A stretch of 8,288 nt of DNA. Source: Ancrocorticia sp052089425 (GTDB lineage Bacteria; Actinomycetota; Actinomycetes; Actinomycetales; Actinomycetaceae). A program made the position numbers and the translations under genes. Below are positions 1-6,399 of this stretch, one piece after another. The stretch is taken from the NCBI RefSeq assembly GCF_052089425.1, contig NZ_JBQCZW010000058.1, positions 1 through 8,288 of the forward strand. Reading direction: 5' to 3'. The notes below the pieces were generated by a model that ran no database searches, had not been told where the DNA came from, and was given only the letters and a program-made list of their open reading frames with translations. The first letter of the stretch is position 1. Every line of letters begins with the position of its first letter.

Positions 1-373
1 ACCACGGGCTTGAAGGCGAGCCTCCCTCGTAGGATCCGCCATGAATCCACACCATGACCGGTAGCTTCGTGCGGGGCTTGCCGGGAGCCGGCGTGAACAC
101 GTTGAGAACAAGTTTGTCATCGCCGGGGAAGCTGGGCTCCGGAATCGCCGTATCGTCTCCCCACAAGGCGCGGCGCTGAGGCGTTGCCCCATACTGCGTC
201 GCGTCGCGCACGCCGTCCCATGGCTTGGCGGGAACCGGGGCCATGAACCGTAAATCTCCCACGGGAGGTTGTGCGAAGGGAATCCCCAAGAAGGCATAGG
301 AACCCGACGCGCGGCACACTCCGTGTACCAGCCCGCACTGGGTCTCTACCACTTCTCGAGGTGTTTGGCGCAC
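1..373 (-). CDS. Type B carboxylesterase (para-nitrobenzyl esterase-like), N-terminal part, cut by window start
   Basis: Alpha/beta-hydrolase of the type B carboxylesterase family, which hydrolyses carboxylic esters. About 124 residues are visible. The frame reads FLGIPFAQPPVGDLRF at residues 28-43, the classic family N-terminal block, and LPVMVWIHGGSYEGGS around residues 104-119, in which HGG (111-113) is the oxyanion-hole loop. The catalytic Ser, Glu and His would lie beyond base 1 and cannot be checked. I chose GTG at 373: it follows an in-frame TAG at 412-410, has an AGGGG Shine-Dalgarno-like stretch about five bases upstream, and gives the usual short lead into VVETQCGLVHGV. A second GTG at 352 is possible. 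No signal peptide is visible, so a cytoplasmic enzyme is likely. A palindrome lies 37 bases upstream of the start. The substrate cannot be told from this fragment. Family assignment is seen in the sequence; regulation is inferred. Confidence 0.88.
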   Translation of the reverse strand, partial: MRQTPREVVETQCGLVHGVCRASGSYAFLGIPFAQPPVGDLRFMAPVPAKPWDGVRDATQYGATPQRRALWGDDTAIPEPSFPGDDKLVLNVFTPAPGKPRTKLPVMVWIHGGSYEGGSPSSPW

Positions 374-402
374 CCTTGCCCCTAACGCTGATCGGCCGTG
401 CC

Positions 403-429
403 AGCAACCTTGCTAACACGTTCTAGCAA
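403..429 (-). promoter_or_regulatory. LacI-type operator candidate upstream of the carboxylesterase
   Basis: Bases 410-429 read TTGCTAACACGTTCTAGCAA, symmetric at 8 of 10 pairs around a central ACGT. Perfect TTGCTA/TAGCAA arms and a central CG are typical of LacI/GalR-family operators. A third half-site AGCAA at 403-407 faces the left arm with two bases between. The site sits 37-56 bases before the esterase GTG, where a repressor would block transcription. On the minus strand a TTGACG hexamer at 464-459 could be a -35 element, but I see no good -10. No LacI-type regulator is encoded in the window. Confidence 0.5.
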
Positions 430-666
430 CTACCTTACAAGCTCTTCTCTTCTTTGTCCGTCAACTATTCAAACTTCTCGTAATTACACTCATCCTAATG
501 AACGATTATTACCCGAAGGTTAACTGTGCACGAACATTGCGTAGGAGCACCGGGCACGAACGCTGCACACGGCCACCGAACACAGCGCGCGATCACTGCG
601 TACGACCACCACACACGCCACCGGGCACGCCACCGGGCAGGCTGCCGCACACGCCGGAAGGCACAC
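430..666. other. Intergenic region between esterase and POT transporter: AT-rich block plus short C/A-rich direct repeats
   Basis: No gene is supported here. Bases 421-530 are clearly AT-richer than the surroundings and probably hold the esterase promoter. Bases 540-660 are low-complexity and rich in CAC and CGG triplets. Within them CACCGGGCACG occurs at 548-558 and 619-629, and ACGCCACCGGGC is tandemly repeated at 615-626 and 627-638. Open frames on the plus strand across this stretch show no recognisable protein and run into the antisense of the transporter gene. Confidence 0.5.
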
Positions 667-703
667 AAAAGCGGGGACCAGTTCACAACTACCGGCCCCC
701 GCT
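667..703 (-). terminator. Rho-independent terminator of the POT transporter gene
   Basis: On the minus strand, starting 17 bases after the TAG stop, a 13-pair stem (arms 703-691 and 682-670, including two G-U pairs, core AGCGGGG/CCCCGCT) encloses an eight-base loop. It ends in four T at 670-667, the first of which closes the stem. This is a strong intrinsic terminator placed directly after the coding region. Confidence 0.8.
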
Positions 704-719
704 CCTGCTACAAATCGAA

Positions 720-2195
720 CTACTTCACACCAGCCATCAGCTTAAGGATGGGCTTGCGCACGAGGAACAGAACGATTCCTACGGCGATGGACGCCAATCC
801 AATGATCAAGAAGTATGGCACCTCATTGTCCGTGGAATAGAAGGAGGAAAGCGAACCTGCCAACGATGATCCGAGGGAAACGGAGAGGAAGTACAACGCA
901 ACCATCTGTGAATGGAAGGCATGCGGCGAAAGCTTCGTGGCCAGTGATTGCCCAACTGGGGACAAGCACAATTCGGCCATGGTGAAGAGGAACAGCACCA
1001 GAACAATCGCCAGGAACGGCACCGAGTTGGCCCCGCCACCGCTGAATGGAATGAAGGCCAAGAAGGCGAATCCCATGATGATGGTCCCGAGTGCGAATTT
1101 CACCGGAGCGGACGGCTGGCGATCTCCCAGCTTGGTCCACATGGCAGCGAATACGCCGGCGAAGATGATGATGAACACCGGATTGATGGAGGTCACAACG
1201 CTCGGCGGAAGCTCGAACCCGAAAATGTCGCGGTTCAGGCGCTGATCGGAGTAGATCGCCACCACGGTGAACTGCTGCTGGAACAGTGACCAGAACACGG
1301 CGGACGCAAAGAACAGTGGCACGAAGGAGTACACGCGCGAGCGCTCAACACCGCTGATCTGCTTGCTCTTGAGGATGGTGCCGAACAGGAAGATGGCGGT
1401 CAGGAGCGTTAGGACAACAACAATGTTGGCCAAGCTTTCGGCAGCGATCAGTCCCAGCGAGACGATCAAGGCGATAACCAGAACAACAGCCACGATGGCG
1501 ATTGCCCACACCGTCCGCTCGCGGCGGCTCAGGGGATTGGTGGGCTTAGAGCCCTCGTCCGTCAAAGTGTGGTGGCGCATGGCCAGATACTGAATCAGTC
1601 CAGCAGCCATTCCGATAGCAGCAAGCCCGAATCCCCAGTGGAAGCCCTTCCAGCCCCACACGGCGCTGGTGAGCAGCGGGCCAACAAGGCCGCCGATGTT
1701 CACACCCATGTAGTAAATGGAGAACGCAGCGTCGCGGCGATTATCGCCCTCTTCGTACAGATCGCCAACTGTGGTGGAGGTGGTGGTCTTCAGCGATCCA
1801 GCACCAACGGCAACACAAATAAGGCCAACGGCCAAACCGGCAACGCCGGGCAAAACTGCGAGTGCAAGATGGCCGATCATGACCAAAATGGCCGAGGAGA
1901 GCAGCGTCTTTTCCGCTCCCAGTATGCGATCGGCAATCCAGCCGCCAATCACGGAGGACAGGTACACGAGGCCGCCGTATGCACCCACGATCGAGGTGGC
2001 GGCAGCTTCGGTCATTCCCAGTCCGCCGTCAGTGGCGGAGTAGTAAATGTAATAGGCAAGTAATCCCTGCATGCCGTAGAAGCTGAAACGCTCCCACATC
2101 TCCACGCCTGCGAGGTTCGCGAGCCCCCACGGGTGTCCGAAGAACCCGCCTCTGCCCTTTTCGCTGGGCTCTACTTCGGTGGTCTGCTCAGACAC
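720..2195 (-). CDS. Proton-dependent oligopeptide transporter (POT/PTR2 family, DtpT-like)
   Basis: Cytoplasmic-membrane symporter that imports di- and tripeptides with protons. With the GTG at 2195 it has 491 residues, normal for bacterial POTs, and many hydrophobic helices. The POT helix-1 proton-coupling motif ExxER is seen as EMWER at residues 32-36 in the context VEMWERFSFYGM. The PTR2 family blocks follow: GAYGGLVYLSSVIGGWIADR, then FSIYYMGVNIGGLVGP. Late helices (FTMAELCLSPVGQS, YFLSVSLGSS) also fit the family. Start choice: GAAGGG lies nine bases before GTG 2195. An ATG at 2204 abuts that GAAGGG and so lacks spacing. A TTG at 2249 would add 18 residues unlike any POT N-terminus. The gene stands alone, 271 bases after the surface-protein gene, with its own terminator. 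Exact substrate (peptide, nitrate or drug) is not decided by the sequence, but peptide is the usual one. Confidence 0.95.
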   Translation of the reverse strand: MSEQTTEVEPSEKGRGGFFGHPWGLANLAGVEMWERFSFYGMQGLLAYYIYYSATDGGLGMTEAAATSIVGAYGGLVYLSSVIGGWIADRILGAEKTLLSSAILVMIGHLALAVLPGVAGLAVGLICVAVGAGSLKTTTSTTVGDLYEEGDNRRDAAFSIYYMGVNIGGLVGPLLTSAVWGWKGFHWGFGLAAIGMAAGLIQYLAMRHHTLTDEGSKPTNPLSRRERTVWAIAIVAVVLVIALIVSLGLIAAESLANIVVVLTLLTAIFLFGTILKSKQISGVERSRVYSFVPLFFASAVFWSLFQQQFTVVAIYSDQRLNRDIFGFELPPSVVTSINPVFIIIFAGVFAAMWTKLGDRQPSAPVKFALGTIIMGFAFLAFIPFSGGGANSVPFLAIVLVLFLFTMAELCLSPVGQSLATKLSPHAFHSQMVALYFLSVSLGSSLAGSLSSFYSTDNEVPYFLIIGLASIAVGIVLFLVRKPILKLMAGVK

Positions 2196-2409
2196 ACGCA
2201 ACATCCCTTCAAGATCTTTGTGAGGCCGATGTTGATAGGCCCCAAACAATTTGTAGACCCTACCATCCCGGAAAAGCAGGCGGGCTCCACAGGTCCCATA
2301 CTGCTACTGAGGACCCGGTAGGCGCCCAGCACACAAGATCTCAACATCCGACACAACCCGCATCGCCGCGGGGTTTATAGAAATTCGCTCAACCGTATAC
2401 GGCACGCAT
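2196..2409 (-). promoter_or_regulatory. Leader and probable promoter region of the POT transporter gene
   Basis: This non-coding stretch separates the surface-protein terminator from the transporter start. On the minus strand a TATAAA hexamer at 2379-2374 is -10-like, but no convincing -35 lies 16-18 bases upstream. A perfect ten-base palindrome CCGTATACGG is at 2393-2402. If transcription starts near 2367 the untranslated leader would be about 170 bases, with weak hairpins such as GGTCC/GGACC (2292-2296 with 2311-2315). I recognise no known riboswitch class. Confidence 0.3.
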
Positions 2410-2437
2410 AAAAACACACAGTGCAACGCAGCACAGT
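2410..2437 (-). terminator. Probable rho-independent terminator of the surface-protein gene
   Basis: On the minus strand a stem with arms 2437-2431 and 2424-2418 (seven positions, one T-T mismatch) has a six-base loop. It is followed after three bases by TTTTT at 2414-2410. It begins 30 bases after the TAG stop. The stem is only moderately stable, so this is a likely but not certain terminator. Confidence 0.45.
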
Positions 2438-2452
2438 TCATTGCTCATAAGC

Positions 2453-2470
2453 GTAGAGCCGCGGCTCTAC
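2453..2470. repeat. 18-base perfect palindrome overlapping a stop codon
   Basis: GTAGAGCCGCGGCTCTAC is a perfect inverted repeat spanning the TAG stop of the surface-protein gene. In RNA it would form a seven-pair stem with a CGCG loop. It could assist termination or protect the mRNA 3' end. No T-run follows directly. Confidence 0.5.
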
Positions 2471-3541
2471 TTCTCTGGCGCCTGCAGCTTCCTGATCCCC
2501 AAAAAGAGGAGCGCGGCCGCCCCGGCAACTACGCCGCCCATACCAATATCGCGCCCGTCAATCCCGCTGCCCTCGAGTCCGTTCGCACCGATGGAAGTAC
2601 GCGTGGGCACTGAAATGGGAGTTGCGGTTGGGCTCGGTTCATCCGAGAGATCCGGATCGGACACCGGTCCAGATTCGTCCGTAGTACCGGATTCGATTGG
2701 GAAGGGCCAGCTTGAGTTATTTGAGTTTGACGACGACGGCGAACTCGGCTCGCCCGCACTCCCCTCTGGCGAACTCGGTGAATCACTGGGGGAACTAGGC
2801 GAGGTGCCCGGAGAACTGGGGGTGTCACTGGGCGAACTCGGTGACTCACTCGGCGAAGTCGGTGTTTCACTCGGGGTTTCGCTGGGCGAATCAGTTGGTT
2901 CGCTGGGCTCACTGGGCGAAGGAGTTGGCGATGTGCCACGCTCAACCGTCAGGGCAACCGTTGCGGACGCCGACGTATCCTTTCCATCACTCACTGTATA
3001 AGTGAACGTAACCCGACCAGCAAACGTAGAGGAGGCGGTGAAAGTTGCCTTTCCATCCGAGGTCACACTGACCTTTCCCTGCTGGGCAGGCGGAGCCTTT
3101 TCGAGTTGATAGGTTAGGTCATCACCGTCCTCATCTTCGCCAAATAGGCTGAAACTAACCGATTTGCCTTGCTCAACTGATCCGGCTGAAATGGGCTCGG
3201 CCGTGGGCGGAGTGTTTTCCAGCTCAGGAGGGTCGGTTTCTTCAGGAGGCTCCGGCTCCTCGGGAGACTCAGAATCCTCGGGTAACTCGCCTTCTAAAGG
3301 TGGTGTTGTGCCGGTTGGAGGCGTAGGAATCTCGGATTCGGCGGGNNNNNNNNNNNNNNNNNNNNNNNNNNNNNNNNNNNNNNNNNNNNNNNNNNNNNNN
3401 NNNNNNNNNNNNNNNNNNNNNNNNNNNNNNNNNNNNNNNNNNNNNCTCTGCCTGTTCGCCCGAAGACGCACCAAAAGCGGGCCCCACGAGAAGCGTTGTG
3501 AGCCCGAGTGCCAATGCAAAAGCAAGGGACTTGATGCGCAT
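2467..3541 (-). CDS. Secreted, membrane-anchored surface protein with one Ig/cadherin-like domain (contains an assembly gap)
   Basis: Exported cell-surface protein of unknown specific role. The N-terminus (MRIKSLAFALALGL...) is a Sec signal peptide with likely cleavage after A22-F23-G24. Residue 32 meets the gap at 3446. After the gap come an acidic Pro/Glu stretch, then at about 3216-2946 a single Ig-like domain of the cadherin/Big_9 (tandem-95) type, with NTPPTA at its start, DEDGDDLTY and TFTYTVSDGKDTS. Next is a Ser/Pro/Thr-rich stalk (about 2945-2600) built of imperfect SPSE/SPSD-type repeats. A hydrophobic segment (about 2541-2488) and a basic tail RKLQAPEK finish the protein. No LPXTG is present; LEGSG at 2577-2563 sits where a sortase motif would be. 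324 residues are known. The two halves are in different frames because the 100 N is a placeholder, so the true length is unknown. ATG 3541 is chosen for the signal peptide; its SD is weak (GGGG). Confidence 0.8.
2600..2945 (-). repeat. Low-complexity Ser/Pro/Thr-rich stalk with imperfect tandem repeats
   Basis: The DNA here is a run of degenerate 12-18 base units; on the plus strand they look like ggcgaactcggtgactcact and similar. They encode SPSEPSEP, SPSETPSETP, SPSSPSDTPSSPG and the like. Such stalks typically span the peptidoglycan in wall-associated proteins. This repetitiveness makes length variation between strains likely and may have helped break the assembly of this gene. Confidence 0.7.
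3346..3445. other. Assembly gap of unknown size inside the surface-protein gene
   Basis: Exactly 100 N. The signal-peptide part (3541-3446) is 32 whole codons and the rest (3345-2467) is 293 whole codons including the stop. A gap of 100 cannot join them in frame, so 100 is a placeholder. The edges do not share an obvious overlap. Confidence 0.97.
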
Positions 3542-3609
3542 ATGCCCCAGATCAGGTTGACCTACAAGAACACTCTCACCTTACCAGTCTTTCGTAACCA
3601 ATTCGTTAT

Positions 3610-6288
3610 CTAATTTTGGGATCTTAGTCCCATGTGCTGAGCGAGGAATCGCCCCGTTAAGGAATCTGGATTGGCCGCGATCTCCTCGGGGGAACCCGTT
3701 GCCACGATCTTGCCTCCCGCCTGGCCGCCACCCGGGCCCATATCGATCACCGCGTCAGAATTGGCGATCACATCCAGATCGTGTTCGATCACCACAACGG
3801 TGGCGCCCTTGTCCGTCAGCCGCTGCAGTACGTAAATGAGGGTTTGCACGTCAAGCGGGTGCAGCCCAACGCTCGGCTCATCCAACACGAATACCGCGTC
3901 CGATTGATCCCGGTGCAGCTGATTCACCAGCTTGAGCCGCTGCGCCTCGCCGCCGGACAGGGCGGGGGTAGCCTCCCCCAACGTCAGATACCCCAAACCT
4001 AAATCATCGAAAGCCTTGAGCCTGCGCTCGACCTTTCGAAGCCCCGTTGTGGCACCGATCGCTTCGCGTACCGTCATTCCCAGAAGGTCGGGCAGGCTCA
4101 CGCCGTCTCTCTGATACTGCCCAGCGCGAGGATCGAATCGGCTGCCGCCACAATCGGGGCAGGGAATATCAACATCGGGAAGGAACTGAACGTCCAGCGA
4201 AATCTGGCCGGTTCCCTCGCACCGCGAACACGAAAGCGATCCGGTGTTGTAAGAGAAGTCAGAAGCGGTGAGGCCATCGCGTTCGGCTTCCTCGGTACTC
4301 GCGTAGGCCTTGCGTAGCTCATCCATCACGCCCGAATAGGTGGCAACGGTTGAGCGCACATTAATGCCGATCGGCGTTGCATCCACAACATGCACCGATG
4401 TTCCCTCGGCTGAATCCAACGAAGCCACATGCTCGGGTAACGCCTTCCCCTTGTTTTCCGCCTCCAAAGCTGGCACGAGCGACTCGAGGATCAGGGTTGT
4501 TTTCCCGGAACCCGATACCCCGGTCACCGCGGTGATCTTGCCTCGCGGAATCGACACATCAAGCCCATGCACCGTGTGCAGCGGGTGGGTGGAAAGGTGG
4601 AGGGCTGGGGCGCCGTCGTCGTCAAAACTCCTCTGACGTACGATCACCGGTTCGCGCCCCGTCAAAAAACCGGCCAAACGCGATTCGTGGCTTGCGGCCA
4701 CCTGTTCGGGCGTGCCCTGGGCGATCACCTCTCCGCCCTCGCGGCCCGAACCGGGGCCGATCTCCAGCAGGTGGGTGGCGGCGCGCAGGACCTGGACATC
4801 GTGATCCACGAACACCACCGAATTGCCATCGCTCAGGAGATCGTCCATCACACCGATCAGCCCATCAACGTTGGCCGGATGCAGGCCGATCGAGGGCTCG
4901 TCCAGAACGTAGAGCACACCTGTGGTTCGGTTGCGCACAGCGCGGGCCAGTTGGACGCGTTGGCGCTCCCCCGTGGAAAGCGTGGAACCGGCGCGGTCTA
5001 GGCTCAGGTAGCCGAGGCCCAGTTCGAGCAGCCGGGATGCCATCGTGGTGAAGGTGGTGGCCAACCCGCTCGCCATCTTCTGCATGTCCTTCGGCAGCGT
5101 TGGGGCGACGCCCTCAACCCACTCCACCGCTTGTTCCAGCGTCATGGCGGTGGCGTCCGCTAGGTTGAGATCGCCGATCTTCGGGGTACGAGCGGCCGTG
5201 CTCAGGCGCGTCCCCTCACAATCCGGGCACGTTCCCACCCTCAGGAAGCGCGAAACGCGAGAGAGGCGCTTTTCCGTATCGGCTCGCTTGAGCTCCTCGG
5301 TTACCGTCAGGCGGGCGTTGCGGAACGTGAAATCCAGATCGTGCACGCCCTTGCGGCTGGTGATCGTGATGTGCTTCTTTTCCTCGGGGCCTCCCAGCAC
5401 GATGTCTCGTTCCGGATCCTTGAGCTCGCGCCATGGAACATCAGTGCGCACGCCAAACTCGCGGACAATGTCAGNNNNNNNNNNNNNNNNNNNNNNNNNN
5501 NNNNNNNNNNNNNNNNNNNNNNNNNNNNNNNNNNNNNNNNNNNNNNNNNNNNNNNNNNNNNNNNNNNNNNNNNNCCATGGAACATCAGTGCGCACGCCAA
5601 ACTCGCGGACAATGTCAGGCTGGACGTTGAAGCCGAACATGTTCCATGGGACTACCGCGCCGTCATCGATCGTGAGATCAGGATTGGGAACCAGCGTGGC
5701 GTCATCGACGGTGCGGACAACGCCGGTGCCCTCACATGTGGGGCATGCTCCCTCCGAATTGAAGGCGAGGGCTTCTGCTCCCGGTGGCTCAACCGCCGCT
5801 CCGCACGTGGGGCAATTAAACGGGCGTTCCGCCGCCACGTTGATCGTGGGCGGGACGTAGTGGCCGTTGGGACACGCGTGGGAGGCTAGGCGGGAGAACA
5901 TGAGGCGGAGAACGTTCAGGAGTTCGGTGGAGGTGCCAAACGTGGATCGCACGCCCGGTACACCCGGGCGTTGGCGCAGGGCGAGCGCCGCCGGCACATG
6001 CTCCACCGAATCCACGTCCGCACGCGGGGACTGTGCCATGCGGCGCCGCGTGTAGGTGGAAAGCGCCTCGATATAACGGCGCGCGCCCTCGGCGTAGAGG
6101 ACACCCAGAGCGAGCGAGGACTTGCCGCTTCCCGACACCCCCGCGATTCCCACCAGATTGTTCAGCGGAATCTCCGCGTCTACATTCTTCAGGTTGTTCA
6201 CACGGGCGCCGCGCACCGAAATTGTGTCCGGCAATTCGTGACTGCGCGGTGATTGAGGTTCGGGCGATGATTGGGCCATGCTCCCCAT
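3610..6288 (-). CDS. UvrA2/DrrC-like double ABC ATPase lacking the UvrB-binding domain (contains an assembly gap)
   Basis: Cytoplasmic DNA-binding ATPase related to excinuclease subunit UvrA. Merging the duplicated gap edges gives about 844 residues, against about 940 for canonical UvrA. Seen in order: Walker A GVSGSGKS (50-57); a zinc module CPTC (159-162) and CPTC (182-185); first ABC signature LSTGERQR (about 389-396) with Walker B VLDEP (413-417) and FVDHD; second Walker A GVSGSGKT (542-549); C-terminal zinc module CSRC (639-642) and CPDC (662-665) around QFLPDVDIP; signature LSGGEAQR (about 728-735), Walker B VLDEP and VIEHD. Only about 20 residues separate CPNGH (139-143) from the first zinc pair, where canonical UvrA carries the UvrB-binding domain of roughly 100 residues. 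This marks the class II UvrA group, which includes the daunorubicin self-resistance protein DrrC. It therefore probably does not act through UvrB. No SD precedes ATG 6288; a second ATG is at 6279. Confidence 0.9.
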   Translation of the reverse strand: MGSMAQSSPEPQSPRSHELPDTISVRGARVNNLKNVDAEIPLNNLVGIAGVSGSGKSSLALGVLYAEGARRYIEALSTYTRRRMAQSPRADVDSVEHVPAALALRQRPGVPGVRSTFGTSTELLNVLRLMFSRLASHACPNGHYVPPTINVAAERPFNCPTCGAAVEPPGAEALAFNSEGACPTCEGTGVVRTVDDATLVPNPDLTIDDGAVVPWNMFGFNVQPDIVREFGVRTDVPWXXXXXXXXXXXXXXXXXXXXXXXXXXXXXXXXXXDIVREFGVRTDVPWRELKDPERDIVLGGPEEKKHITITSRKGVHDLDFTFRNARLTVTEELKRADTEKRLSRVSRFLRVGTCPDCEGTRLSTAARTPKIGDLNLADATAMTLEQAVEWVEGVAPTLPKDMQKMASGLATTFTTMASRLLELGLGYLSLDRAGSTLSTGERQRVQLARAVRNRTTGVLYVLDEPSIGLHPANVDGLIGVMDDLLSDGNSVVFVDHDVQVLRAATHLLEIGPGSGREGGEVIAQGTPEQVAASHESRLAGFLTGREPVIVRQRSFDDDGAPALHLSTHPLHTVHGLDVSIPRGKITAVTGVSGSGKTTLILESLVPALEAENKGKALPEHVASLDSAEGTSVHVVDATPIGINVRSTVATYSGVMDELRKAYASTEEAERDGLTASDFSYNTGSLSCSRCEGTGQISLDVQFLPDVDIPCPDCGGSRFDPRAGQYQRDGVSLPDLLGMTVREAIGATTGLRKVERRLKAFDDLGLGYLTLGEATPALSGGEAQRLKLVNQLHRDQSDAVFVLDEPSVGLHPLDVQTLIYVLQRLTDKGATVVVIEHDLDVIANSDAVIDMGPGGGQAGGKIVATGSPEEIAANPDSLTGRFLAQHMGLRSQN
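5431..5618. repeat. 44-base exact duplicate on both sides of a 100-N gap (unmerged contig overlap)
   Basis: Bases 5431-5474 and 5575-5618 are identical over 44 positions and abut the N run (5475-5574) on each side. Both copies encode the residues DIVREFGVRTDVPW. Removing one copy and the N run deletes 144 bases, a multiple of three, and leaves an open frame with normal UvrA-like sequence. It is an assembly artefact, not a biological repeat. Confidence 0.93.
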
Positions 6289-6294
6289 CGTAGG

Positions 6295-6309
6295 GCGATC
6301 AATGATCGC
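6295..6309. promoter_or_regulatory. 15-base perfect palindrome just upstream of the UvrA2-like gene
   Basis: GCGATCAATGATCGC has seven-base arms around one central base and ends seven bases before ATG 6288. Its place and symmetry suit an operator for a dimeric regulator, or a hairpin covering the start region. It is not the actinobacterial LexA box type (GAAC, four bases, GTTC). The regulator is unknown. Confidence 0.4.
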
Positions 6310-6399
6310 TAGAACAGGTTAAGGAGCACCTTCTCCACATATTGGCGTAGGTCGCCAGATTTCCGGAATCGTCCGAGAAGTCGCAGAATCGTACGGAAT

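Noticed and set aside
548..639. CRISPR-like or iteron-like direct repeats
   Set aside because: Only two to three copies of about 11 bases, with uneven spacing or none; it is simple low-complexity sequence.
498..869. Plus-strand open frames at 498-869 and 526-840
   Set aside because: They run through C/A-rich repeats, the terminator and the antisense of the transporter gene; composition is unlike a real protein.
2196..2249. TTG start at 2249 for the POT transporter
   Set aside because: It would add 18 residues that do not look like a POT N-terminus; GTG 2195 has better SD spacing.
2205..2330. T-box or other known riboswitch in the transporter leader
   Set aside because: No conserved T-box sequence or other class signature was found; the hairpins are short.
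5431..5618. Biological tandem duplication inside the UvrA-like protein
   Set aside because: Both copies touch the N run exactly and are identical to the base, which is the mark of an unmerged contig overlap.
5045..5860. Long plus-strand open frame opposite the UvrA-like gene
   Set aside because: It mirrors a gene with strong motifs on the other strand, is low-complexity (Arg/Ser-rich), crosses the N run and matches no family I recognise.
6289..6330. SOS (LexA) box upstream of the UvrA-like gene
   Set aside because: A GAAC half-site is present at about 6313-6316 but the matching GTTC at the right distance is missing.
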